64,000 nucleotides of DNA from Fertoeibacter niger. GTDB taxonomy: Bacteria; Pseudomonadota; Alphaproteobacteria; Rhodobacterales; Rhodobacteraceae. This document shows, piece after piece, positions 50,103 to 58,150 of the stretch; the stretch's first letter is position 1; every line of letters begins with the position of its first letter. Position numbers and translations under genes: made by a program. The notes under the pieces are model-generated. The model was given only the letters and a program-made list of their open reading frames with translations, was not told where the DNA came from and made no database searches. The DNA lies in NCBI RefSeq assembly GCF_009380135.2, contig NZ_WHUT02000008.1, positions 186,001 through 250,000 on the forward strand. The letters run 5' to 3'.

Positions 50103-51400
50103 TGGACCCCATCCTTGCCTTCTCGGCGCTGGTAACGGCACTGCTTGTGTTGTTCTTCGTCGGCGTCCCGGTCTATGTGGCTTTTCTGTTGTGCAACATC
50201 GCAGGGATCTTTCTGCTGGTGGGGCCCGCTGGCACCGGCATGTTCGTGAACAGCCTGACAGATACGGCAACCTCGCTTCCTCTTGTCACGCTGCCCTTGT
50301 TCATCCTGATGGGCGAAGTCCTGTTCCGTGCCAATGCGGTGGATCAGCTTGTGAGGTCGGTCAACACCCTGGTCGGACGCATTCCGGGGCGGCTGTATTT
50401 TTTGACCATCGTGATCTCGACGATCCTTGCGGCACTTTCCGGATCCGCCATGGCGGCGGCTGCAATGCTGGGGCGCACCGTCGTGCCGGTGATGACCGAG
50501 CGTGGCTATGACCGGCAGATGACGCTTGGCGCCGCAATCGGCGGTGCCTGTCTTGCGCCGATCATTCCGCCCAGCGTGATGGCGATCATCGTGGGCACAA
50601 TGGCGCAGGTGTCGATCGGCGATCTGTTCGCGGCGGGGATCGTTCCGGGGCTGATGCTTGCAGGGATGTTCCTCGTCTATATCTATGTCAGGATCCGCCT
50701 GAACCCGGCGCTTGCACCCGATGACGCGCCGGTGCAGCGGCCTGACGGGCGCCAGGTCGTCGTGGCCATCGGGCAGCTCGTCCCCTTTTCGGTGGTGATC
50801 GCGGTCGTGATGGGCAGCATTGTCCTTGGTCTTGCCACGCCGAGCGAATCTGCCGCCATCGGTGCCATTGGCGCGATGGGTGTTGCGGCCCTTTTCGGCA
50901 AGCTGAGCCTGCGCATGATCTACGAGGCAACCGCCTCGACAGTCATGGTCAGCGGCATGATCATGGTCATCATGCTGTCGTCACAGCTGTTCTCGCAGCT
51001 TTTGGCTTTCAGCGGCACCGGCACGATCCTGCGCGATTTCATCGCCGGGCTCGATCTCAGCAGCGGGCTGATGCTTCTGATCCTTCTGGCGATCCCTTTT
51101 GTCCTGTGCATGTTCCTGGACGAGATCGCGACCATGCTGATCCTGATCCCGATCTATCTGCCGCTTCTGCCCGTGCTGGGGTTCGACCCGCTCTGGTTCT
51201 GGACGCTGTTTCTGATCAACATCAGCCTTGGCGCCATTGCGCCACCGGCGGGCTATGTTCTGTTTGTGCTGCAAGGCATCGTGCCCGATGTGCGGTTGAC
51301 CGACCTGTTCCGCGCGGCGGTGCCCTATGTGCTGATCTTCATCGTTGCCATGGTGATCATCGGCACATTCCCCGGTCTTGTGACCTTTGTTTCGGATTGA
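50102..51400 (+). CDS. TRAP transporter large permease, DctM family
   Basis: A 432-residue inner-membrane protein with about eleven to twelve hydrophobic segments. Family motifs include PLFILMGEVLFRANAVDQLV, STILAALSGSAMAAAAMLGR, GGACLAPIIPPSVMAIIVG and the late DEIATMLILIPIYLPLLPVL. It is the sodium-driven transport subunit. The start overlaps the DctQ stop and the next gene begins 12 bases after its stop, all within one operon. Confidence 0.93.
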   Translation: MDPILAFSALVTALLVLFFVGVPVYVAFLLCNIAGIFLLVGPAGTGMFVNSLTDTATSLPLVTLPLFILMGEVLFRANAVDQLVRSVNTLVGRIPGRLYFLTIVISTILAALSGSAMAAAAMLGRTVVPVMTERGYDRQMTLGAAIGGACLAPIIPPSVMAIIVGTMAQVSIGDLFAAGIVPGLMLAGMFLVYIYVRIRLNPALAPDDAPVQRPDGRQVVVAIGQLVPFSVVIAVVMGSIVLGLATPSESAAIGAIGAMGVAALFGKLSLRMIYEATASTVMVSGMIMVIMLSSQLFSQLLAFSGTGTILRDFIAGLDLSSGLMLLILLAIPFVLCMFLDEIATMLILIPIYLPLLPVLGFDPLWFWTLFLINISLGAIAPPAGYVLFVLQGIVPDVRLTDLFRAAVPYVLIFIVAMVIIGTFPGLVTFVSD

Positions 51401-51412
51401 GAGAGACCGGCG

Positions 51413-52591
51413 ATGCAACAGACGCAGGCAGCCGTGATCACCGCCTTCGGCGAGCCGACCGAAGTGATGGATGTTCCGCTACCGCCGATGAAAACGGGCA
51501 GCACGCTGCTGCGGGTGGATGCGGCAACGCTTTGCGGGACCGATATCGGTCGATGGAAAGGGGCGCTGCGTGAAGGCGGCAAGGATCAAGCGTTCCTGAA
51601 GCCGCTGCACCTGCCATTCGTTCCCGGCCACGAGATCTGCGGCACGGTGGAAGAAGCCGCTGGCCCGGTGCGCGACATCCTTGGCGCCGAGGTGCGGCCC
51701 GGAGATCGCGTCATATCGTCTTATGGGCACTGCGGCGAATGCTATTACTGCCGCGTGACCCGGCAGACCTCGTTTTGCGCCGGGGTGATCAGCTATGGCC
51801 ACTGGCAACCCGAGCAGTTGCGCGGTGGCTGCGCGCGGCATCAGATCGTGCCGCCGTCCGCCAGCCTGATCCGCGTGCCCGATGGCATATCCCCGGCGGT
51901 TGCGGCATCTGGTAGCTGCGCGCTGCGCACGGTGATGCATGCGATGGAGCAGCTTGGCGCGATCGAAAGCCACGAGACGGTTCTTGTGCTGGGGGCAGGG
52001 CCGCTTGGCCTTTACGCGCTGGCCGTCGCGGCCGACCGGGGGGCTGGCAGGAAGCTGATGATTGGCGCGCCCGAGCGGCGACTGGATGTGGCGCGCGGCT
52101 GGGGTGCCGATAGGCTGCTGAACCTTGACGAAGAGCCGGATGCGGGACGGCGTGTGGATTGGGTATTGGCCCAGACCGGCGGTCGCGGGGCGGATATCGT
52201 CATCAACTGCGCCAGCGGCGCAGCAATCGTCGAGGCGCTGCGCATGTGTCGGCCGGGCGGGCGGCTGTCGCAGATCGCGTCGTCCAGCGGGGCAGAGATC
52301 GGGATGCCGGGCGCGCTTTTGTTCAAGGGAGTCCGCATGAGCTTTCCGGTCATGGCCGAGGCTCGTCACTTCTATCAGGCGATGGTCTTTCTGGACCTTC
52401 GCAGGAATGACTTTCCCTTTGACACAATGATCTCTAGTAGTTTTTCTCTGGAAGAGACTGGAGCGGCACTGGCCGGCATGGCAGAGCTGCGTGAAATGAA
52501 GCCGGTGATTTTTCCGAACGCGATGCCGGGAGACAGTGTCCGTGAGTACGGCCGACAAACTGATGGCGACATTCGCCCTGTTCGGCGGTGA
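51413..52591 (+). CDS. Zinc-dependent alcohol dehydrogenase, MDR family
   Basis: A 392-residue medium-chain dehydrogenase. Catalytic zinc ligands are the cysteine in ATLCGTDIGRW and GHEICG. A structural-zinc-like loop, YGHCGECYYCRVTRQTSFC, has four cysteines. The Rossmann motif is VLGAGPLGLYALAVAAD. In this cluster it plausibly oxidises a benzyl-alcohol-type substrate to the aldehyde handled by the upstream aldehyde dehydrogenase. Its last 56 bases overlap the IclR gene in another frame, an unusually long overlap that may couple their translation. Confidence 0.88.
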   Translation: MQQTQAAVITAFGEPTEVMDVPLPPMKTGSTLLRVDAATLCGTDIGRWKGALREGGKDQAFLKPLHLPFVPGHEICGTVEEAAGPVRDILGAEVRPGDRVISSYGHCGECYYCRVTRQTSFCAGVISYGHWQPEQLRGGCARHQIVPPSASLIRVPDGISPAVAASGSCALRTVMHAMEQLGAIESHETVLVLGAGPLGLYALAVAADRGAGRKLMIGAPERRLDVARGWGADRLLNLDEEPDAGRRVDWVLAQTGGRGADIVINCASGAAIVEALRMCRPGGRLSQIASSSGAEIGMPGALLFKGVRMSFPVMAEARHFYQAMVFLDLRRNDFPFDTMISSSFSLEETGAALAGMAELREMKPVIFPNAMPGDSVREYGRQTDGDIRPVRR

Positions 52592-53297
52592 TAGGGTCGA
52601 ATGGACGGTCGAGGCTGCGGCCGCCGAACTGGGTGTTCCGGCCAGCACCGTCTATCCATATTTCCGCGCGCTGAACGAGGCCGGTCTTGTGGCGGCGATC
52701 AGTCCCGGTCGGTATGTTCTTGGGCCGACTATCGTGATGCTGGACCGGCGCATGCGGTTGACAGACCCGCTGATCGTGCCCGCCGCAGAGGTCATTCAGG
52801 ACATCAAGGATCAGGTTGCCATCCCCGGGGTCTTTTTGCTGTGCAGGTTGTTCCGCCATCAGGTGATGTGCCTTCTGTCCGAAGAGGTGAACCAGTCGGG
52901 GCTGATGGTCAGTTATGAGCGGGGCCGGCTGATGCCGTTGCACCGCGGGGCGGCGTCAAAGGTCATTCTGGCCGGTTTGCCCTCGCGCATCGTGAAGGGG
53001 TTTTTCGAACAGGATCCGGGGCGTTTCGCAGCCGCGGGATTGGGCGATGACTGGGAGGGTGTGAAGCAGTCCTTGCGCGTGATCCGGCGCGGGGGCGGAA
53101 CCGTCACCTATGGCGAGCTGGATCCTGGGCTTGTCGGGCTCGCAAGCCCGATCATCGCCGCCGACGATACCGTTCTTGGCAGCCTCGGCTTCGCCTCGAC
53201 AGCGGAACACATGGATGGCCCCACCATCGCCCGGCTGAAGGATCTCGTCATCGCGGCGACCGCCCGCATCAACGCCGCGCAGAGGCGCAGCCAGTAA
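52536..53297 (+). CDS. IclR-family transcriptional regulator
   Basis: A 253-residue regulator. The winged helix-turn-helix is at about residues 20-60 (EAAAAELGVPASTVYPYFRA LNEAGLV, with tyrosine in the recognition helix). The IclR effector domain follows, with ISPGRYVLGP, MPLHRGAASKVILAGL and the late GLASPIIAADDTVLGSLGFA. GTG at 52536 or 52542 both lie near GGGAG; the second has the better nine-base spacing. It is embedded in the aromatic-acid cluster and is the natural candidate for the four 17-bp sites found before its genes. Confidence 0.9.
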   Translation: MSVSTADKLMATFALFGGDRVEWTVEAAAAELGVPASTVYPYFRALNEAGLVAAISPGRYVLGPTIVMLDRRMRLTDPLIVPAAEVIQDIKDQVAIPGVFLLCRLFRHQVMCLLSEEVNQSGLMVSYERGRLMPLHRGAASKVILAGLPSRIVKGFFEQDPGRFAAAGLGDDWEGVKQSLRVIRRGGGTVTYGELDPGLVGLASPIIAADDTVLGSLGFASTAEHMDGPTIARLKDLVIAATARINAAQRRSQ

Positions 53298-53394
53298 GGC
53301 CGCTTGGATGATGCGGTGATCCTGCCGGGCATCGTATCGCACCCTCTATGCGCAATGCGATAGCACGGTCAAGATTCGCCAAATGGCATAAAAA

Positions 53395-53411
53395 TTATTG
53401 TTATACGATAA
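53395..53411 (+). promoter_or_regulatory. Candidate IclR site B
   Basis: TTATTGTTATACGATAA is an inverted repeat TTATTGT / ACGATAA with a three-base centre (six of seven arm positions symmetric). It lies 118 bases upstream of the FAH-family gene and matches the gentisate-dioxygenase site at 15 of 17 bases. The site is within a locally A+T-rich segment between the IclR gene and the hydrolase. Confidence 0.75.
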
Positions 53412-53529
53412 AAGTCGTGCTAAATTGGCTCACAAGATCCGCAGCATGCAGGGCGGGCCGGGGAGAGCGACGATCCGGCCCGGGCAGCCTGCTGCGTTGG
53501 CCATCAACTCAGCCTGGGACCGATATCAA

Positions 53530-54381
53530 ATGAAAATCTGCCGCTATGACGAGGGCAAGTTCGGGGTGGTGACGCCCGAGGGCGTTGTCGATGTAAGCTC
53601 TGCATTCGCCGACCTGCCCCGATCATCCTATCCCTATCCTGCCCATGACGTGATGATCGCGGGTCTGGCAGAGATCGTGACGCGGATCGACATTTCTGGA
53701 AAGCCGGTAATACCGATGGACCAGGTTCAACTGCGGCTGCCGCTGTGCAATCCGGGCAAGCTGGTGGCCGCACCGGTGAATTACGCGCGGCACCTGGAGG
53801 AAGTCCGGGACCAGGCAGACCTGAACCACGGCAATGCCGCCCATATGAAGCAGATCCGCGAGATCGGATTGTTCCTCAAGGCCACGTCATCGCTGATCGG
53901 GCCCGATGCGCCGGTTGTCATTGGCGATGGGCAGCGCCGCAACGACCACGAGATCGAGCTTGCGGTGGTGATCGGCAAGACCTGCAAGAACGTGTCATCG
54001 GCGGATGCGTTGGCCCATGTCGCGGCCTATGCCATCGGCCTTGACATGACGGTGCGCGGTCCGGAGGACCGCAGCTTCCGCAAGTCGCTGGACAGCTATT
54101 CGGTGATTGGGCCGTGGCTGGTCACGGCGGACGAGATCCCCGATCCGGGCGCCCTCGGCTTTGAACTGACGGTGAACGGTGTGGTCAGGCAGAAGGCTCA
54201 TACCCGCGATCTGGTATTGGGCGTGGCCGAACTGATCGAGATGGCAAGCTCCTGGTATACGTTGCACCCCGGCGACATCCTCTTTACCGGCACGCCGGAA
54301 GGCGTGGGCGAGGTGAAGGCCGGCGATACGATGGTGGCCCGCATGGATGGCATCGGCACGATGGAAGTCACCGTGCGCTAG
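53530..54381 (+). CDS. Fumarylacetoacetate hydrolase-family protein (fumarylpyruvate/maleylpyruvate hydrolase candidate)
   Basis: A 283-residue metal-dependent hydrolase. It has the FAH core: KLVAAPVNYARHLEE, the HEIELAVVIGK metal-binding glutamates, YAIGLDMTVR (aspartate ligand) and PGDILFTGTPEGVG. In gentisate pathways this family hydrolyses fumarylpyruvate, or maleylpyruvate directly, to pyruvate plus fumarate or maleate. The start at 53530 was chosen because the upstream in-frame region contains the operator-like site. It is convergent with the next gene. Confidence 0.88.
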   Translation: MKICRYDEGKFGVVTPEGVVDVSSAFADLPRSSYPYPAHDVMIAGLAEIVTRIDISGKPVIPMDQVQLRLPLCNPGKLVAAPVNYARHLEEVRDQADLNHGNAAHMKQIREIGLFLKATSSLIGPDAPVVIGDGQRRNDHEIELAVVIGKTCKNVSSADALAHVAAYAIGLDMTVRGPEDRSFRKSLDSYSVIGPWLVTADEIPDPGALGFELTVNGVVRQKAHTRDLVLGVAELIEMASSWYTLHPGDILFTGTPEGVGEVKAGDTMVARMDGIGTMEVTVR

Positions 54382-54392
54382 GATCCTGCCAA

Positions 54393-54414
54393 GGCCCCGG
54401 TGCAGACCGGGGCC
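54393..54414. terminator. Bidirectional terminator hairpin
   Basis: GGCCCCGG / CCGGGGCC, a perfect eight-base stem with a six-base loop, 11 bases after the FAH-family stop and 24 bases before the end of the convergent gene. It can serve both transcripts. Confidence 0.6.
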
Positions 54415-54437
54415 GCTGACTGACCCGCGATCGTGGT

Positions 54438-55427
54438 TCAGATCTTCACGTCTGACCCCGATCCGGGGGCGAACAGTGCCTCGACCGGGACACGCTCCCG
54501 CGTCAGCCCCTGTTCCTGCGCATGCCGCACGGCGGTTTCCAGTGTGGCGCGGTTTGGTCCGACCCCATAGGGCCAGAAGTCGCTGCCCATCACGGCCTGA
54601 GTGCGGGCCAGATCATCGGCCAGCCACGGCAACATCACTTGCAAGACGCCCACCTCGCGCAGCCCGTCCATCGCCCGCGCCTTCGCAGCGCTGAACGCCT
54701 TGAACAGGGATTGGGCCAGCCACGGATGGGCCTTGGCCAGGCTGCGGCGCAGGGCAACCACATGCATGATCGGAAAGATGCCGGTGCGCCGAAAATAATC
54801 CTCTTCGCGCGCGCGACGGTCAGGGAAAAGATGCCGCATGCCGCCCGGCTGACCCACGGAAGATGGTGCCCGGGCCGAGATGATCGCGTCGATCTGACCC
54901 TGCTGGGCCAGTCCGGTCAGCGTTTCGGACGGTCCGCACGATGTGACGCGGATCGTTTCCGGCAGCCGCAGCGGTGCCTTCTCGTGCCGGCCGGCCTGCT
55001 CCAGCCCACCCGTTGTCCACGCGATATCGCCAGCCGAAATGCCGTGATCGTCCTGCAAAAGACCGCGTGCCCAAAGGGCTGCGGTCATCTGATACTCTGG
55101 CACGCCGACACGGCGGCCCCGCAGGTCTTCGGGGCTGTCGATGCCACTCCCCTCGCGGACATAGATTGCCCCATGCCGGAAGCTGCGTGACAGGAACACG
55201 GGAATGGCCAGATACTCTGCCGTGCCTGACGCGCTCTGCACCAGGTAACTGCCAAGCGACATCTCGGTGACATCAAACTGCTGCGATCCGATGGCGCGGG
55301 CAAATGCCTCTTCCGCGCCGAGAGGGATCGTGTTGACCGAGCAGCCTTCGACCGTGACAGTCCCATCCAGAATGGCCTGTGTGCGATCATAGGGGTGCAA
55401 CGCCATCGAAAGTGCCAGCTTGGCCAT
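54438..55427 (-). CDS. 4,5-dihydroxyphthalate decarboxylase-like / NMT1-type binding-fold protein
   Basis: A 329-residue protein lacking a signal peptide. It opens LALSMALHPYDRTQAILDGT, the hallmark of 4,5-dihydroxyphthalate decarboxylase (Pht5-like), and continues with the binding-protein-fold segments EMSLGSYLVQSA, LRGRRVGVPEYQMTAALWARGLLQDD and FPIMHVVALRRSL. Members decarboxylate hydroxylated aromatic dicarboxylates in the cytoplasm. It is probably co-transcribed with gentisate dioxygenase, 80 bases downstream of it. It may decarboxylate a hydroxyphthalate-type precursor; the exact substrate is inferred. Confidence 0.85.
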   Translation of the reverse strand: MAKLALSMALHPYDRTQAILDGTVTVEGCSVNTIPLGAEEAFARAIGSQQFDVTEMSLGSYLVQSASGTAEYLAIPVFLSRSFRHGAIYVREGSGIDSPEDLRGRRVGVPEYQMTAALWARGLLQDDHGISAGDIAWTTGGLEQAGRHEKAPLRLPETIRVTSCGPSETLTGLAQQGQIDAIISARAPSSVGQPGGMRHLFPDRRAREEDYFRRTGIFPIMHVVALRRSLAKAHPWLAQSLFKAFSAAKARAMDGLREVGVLQVMLPWLADDLARTQAVMGSDFWPYGVGPNRATLETAVRHAQEQGLTRERVPVEALFAPGSGSDVKI

Positions 55428-55507
55428 GGGTGGCTTGTCCTTCCGCAGTTGAGTCGTGTCGCCGGGCGATCCAGCCCCTGCCGGTGTCCGGGATCGGATC
55501 GTCTGGC

Positions 55508-56551
55508 TCAGGCCAGCTCCTCGCGCCAGAAACCAAGGTTTTCTTGCGCCGCGCGATCCGAGGCGCAGAACAGGATTGTATCCTGTTTGACCTGCATCTG
55601 CCGCATCTTCCAGCTTGGAATGATGGCCACGTCATTCTCTTCCAGCGTCACCTCGGTTTCGGCGATCTTCAAGGTGACTGACCCTTCGGACACCAGCACG
55701 ATCTGTGAATCGGTCGAACGGCTGGGCTTCGTCTGGAACCCGGCCGGCAGGTGCGTCAGCCACGTTGCCATCGTCGGCATGACCCACCCGCCATCGTTCG
55801 GGTTGGCATATTTCAGCTGGAATCCGTGATGCGCGTCGATGTCCCAGTCGCGACTGACCCCCATCAGCGCCGAACGGCTGCGGTCATAAGGGTATGAGAT
55901 TACCGGGCTGGCAAGGCCGTAAGGCGCGTCCTTGCGGATCGGAAGCATCCCCTTGCCCCAGCGGTTGTTCGACGCATGCTGTGACAGGCGGACATTCTGG
56001 ACGCCGTGATCGCCCAACTCCTCGCTGAAGGCGGCCTCGAAGAAGTTGACCATCACCACGTCCAGCACGTCCAGCCAGATGACCGGCGTCTTGCCATCTG
56101 TGCCATGATCGTGGAACGCGCCGTTTGGCGTCACGACGAAATCGCCGCGCTGCATGAAGGTGCGCTCGCCCGCGACGGTCGTATGTCCGCCCTCGCCCTC
56201 GATGATGAAGCGCATCGCCTGTGCGGTGTGCTTGTGCGCGGGGGCCACCTCACCCGGCAGCACCAGTTGAAACCCGGCGTATAGCGTGTTGGAAATCCGT
56301 GACAGACCGGCAAGGGCCGGGTTTTCCAGCACCAGCACGCGCCGCTCCGCCTCTTCGGCGGTCAGCAGGCCACCCGCCTCCATCAGCAGTTCGCGCACCT
56401 CGGGGTAACGCCAGAAATGCGCGCGCGCCTTGCTCTTGGGTTCCGGCGGGACCAGCCCCTTCAAGACTTCCCAGAGCGGCGCCAGCGCCAGCGGGGGCAG
56501 CCTGGTCATGAAGTCCTCAAGGCGGGACGGCGCGATTTCGGTCTGTGTCAT
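55508..56551 (-). CDS. gtdA: Gentisate 1,2-dioxygenase
   Basis: A 347-residue bicupin iron(II) ring-cleaving dioxygenase converting gentisate to maleylpyruvate. ARAHFWRYPEVRELLMEAG and ENPALAGLSRISNTLYAGFQ are characteristic. The iron ligands are H106 and H108 in PAHKHTAQAMRF and the downstream histidine in NGAFHDHG. LPAGFQTKPSRSTDSQIVLV belongs to the second cupin. The ATG at 56551 follows GGAGAG. It is divergent from the FAD hydroxylase that would make gentisate, with two candidate IclR sites between. Confidence 0.94.
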   Translation of the reverse strand: MTQTEIAPSRLEDFMTRLPPLALAPLWEVLKGLVPPEPKSKARAHFWRYPEVRELLMEAGGLLTAEEAERRVLVLENPALAGLSRISNTLYAGFQLVLPGEVAPAHKHTAQAMRFIIEGEGGHTTVAGERTFMQRGDFVVTPNGAFHDHGTDGKTPVIWLDVLDVVMVNFFEAAFSEELGDHGVQNVRLSQHASNNRWGKGMLPIRKDAPYGLASPVISYPYDRSRSALMGVSRDWDIDAHHGFQLKYANPNDGGWVMPTMATWLTHLPAGFQTKPSRSTDSQIVLVSEGSVTLKIAETEVTLEENDVAIIPSWKMRQMQVKQDTILFCASDRAAQENLGFWREELA

Positions 56552-56594
56552 GGCAACTCTCCAAATCATGGGATTTGCTCAAGATACACATGAA

Positions 56595-56611
56595 TTATCG
56601 TTTTACAATAA
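56595..56611 (-). promoter_or_regulatory. Candidate IclR site C (gentisate dioxygenase promoter)
   Basis: On the reverse strand TTATTGTAAAACGATAA, identical to the 53395 site at 15 of 17 positions and with the same AAA flank. It lies 44 bases upstream of the dioxygenase start. Confidence 0.75.
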
Positions 56612-56712
56612 TTTTGTCTTGTATTTGCGCTGGCTCGGCACTCGCTGTCCGCTTGCTGGCCTTGGGAGAGCCGAGGCTTTCCGACGCGATGCGCATGCAT
56701 AACCACACATTT

Positions 56713-56729
56713 TTCTTGCATTACGATAA
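56713..56729 (+). promoter_or_regulatory. Candidate IclR site D (hydroxylase promoter)
   Basis: TTCTTGCATTACGATAA keeps the right arm ACGATAA perfectly and matches the 53395 site at 13 of 17 bases. It lies 93 bases upstream of the hydroxylase start, in the same divergent promoter region as site C. Confidence 0.6.
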
Positions 56730-56821
56730 ATTATGCAGTCTTTTGTCTCTGGGGACTCCTCTCGCGGCGCGTGGGCCGAGGGTGGTCCAGATGCCCAGGC
56801 AGGAACAGGACGGGGGCCATT

Positions 56822-58015
56822 GTGAATATTCTTATCGTAGGCGGAGGCATCGGCGGTGTCGCTTTGGCCCTGGCACTTGCGCGGCACGGTATTGCCAGCA
56901 CCCTGGTTGAGGCCGCGCCTGTTCTGGGCGAAATCGGTGCCGGCATTCAGCTGGGCCCGAACGCGTTTCACGCGCTGGAAAGCCTTGGGCTGACTGATCT
57001 TCTGCTGCGGGACGCCGTGACGGTCAAGGCGTTCGATCTGATGAATGCCGATACCGGGGGGCGCATCCGCCAGTTTGATCTGGCCGATCCCTTCCGCGCG
57101 CGTTTCGGCTATCCCTATGCCGTTGTTCACCGTGCCGATCTTCACACGGCGCTTTTGCGGAACGCCGAGGCGACGGGGCTGGTTGACATCCGCACCGACC
57201 ATCGGGTGACCGGCTATACACGCACCGGCGAACGTGCCCGTCTTCATCTGGCCGGGCGCCCTGATCTGGAGGCAGACCTCATCATCGGGGCAGATGGTAT
57301 CCGGTCGGCGATCCGCGAGGCAATGCTGGGCGACGGCCCGCCGCGCGTGTCCGGGCATTCTACATTCCGGTCCGTCATTCCGCTGGAGAAGATGCCCGAG
57401 GATCTGCGATGGGATTCGATGACCATCTGGGTGGGCCACAAGGTGCATGTGGTCCATTACCCGTTGAAGGGATGGAAGTCGTTCAATCTGGTGGCAACAG
57501 TCCACGAAGCGAACGATCGCCCCGTGGCGGGAGAGCCGGTCGCCAATGACCATGTGCTGCGCGTGTTCGGCCATCTGTCCGACACTGTGTTGCGCGCGAT
57601 CACGGCGGGTGAAGACTGGAAAAGGTGGGTGCTGTGCGACCGCGACCCCGTTCTGACCTGGGCGGACGGGAACGTGCTGCTGCTGGGGGATGCCGCGCAT
57701 CCGACGCTGCAATACTTCGCCCAGGGCGCCTGCATGGCGATTGAGGATGCCGTCTGCCTGGCTGGCCTGATAGAGTCCGGCCGGAACACCGCCAGCATTG
57801 CAGCCGACTATTCCCGCGAGCGTCAGGCCCGGACGGCCCGTGTTCAGATCGGCTCGCGGCTGATCGGGGACAATGTGTTCCACCCCGGCGGCGCGGCGGC
57901 GGCGGCGCGCGATGACGTATTCGCCAACATGACAAACCCTGCCTTTTACGACCATATGAGCTGGCTCTACGACTATCGCGTCGATCAACGCGTAGCGGCC
58001 ATCGGCGGCGTTTAG
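56822..58015 (+). CDS. FAD-dependent aromatic hydroxylase, 3-hydroxybenzoate 6-hydroxylase-like
   Basis: A 397-residue group A flavoprotein monooxygenase. The FAD-binding motif GGGIGG lies at residues 7-12. The NAD(P)H-region DG motif is in IIGADGIRS, and the flavin-ribityl motif is GDAAHPTLQYFAQGACMAIED. That last segment is shared by salicylate 1-hydroxylase and 3-hydroxybenzoate 6-hydroxylase. Divergence from gentisate dioxygenase strongly favours para-hydroxylation of 3-hydroxybenzoate to gentisate. GTG at 56822 was chosen because it gives the usual MNILIVGGG-type start. Confidence 0.9.
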   Translation: MNILIVGGGIGGVALALALARHGIASTLVEAAPVLGEIGAGIQLGPNAFHALESLGLTDLLLRDAVTVKAFDLMNADTGGRIRQFDLADPFRARFGYPYAVVHRADLHTALLRNAEATGLVDIRTDHRVTGYTRTGERARLHLAGRPDLEADLIIGADGIRSAIREAMLGDGPPRVSGHSTFRSVIPLEKMPEDLRWDSMTIWVGHKVHVVHYPLKGWKSFNLVATVHEANDRPVAGEPVANDHVLRVFGHLSDTVLRAITAGEDWKRWVLCDRDPVLTWADGNVLLLGDAAHPTLQYFAQGACMAIEDAVCLAGLIESGRNTASIAADYSRERQARTARVQIGSRLIGDNVFHPGGAAAAARDDVFANMTNPAFYDHMSWLYDYRVDQRVAAIGGV

Positions 58016-58150
58016 GGCAAGGTTGCCACCCGTCCGCTTGCCCGATGTCGCGCAAACCGTGAAGGCAAAACACGAAATCGAATAAAGACAACGGCCTGTC
58101 TTGGGGCCGTCCAACTCAAGGCCCGTGCCCTTTCCTCCATCCGGGTGGCG

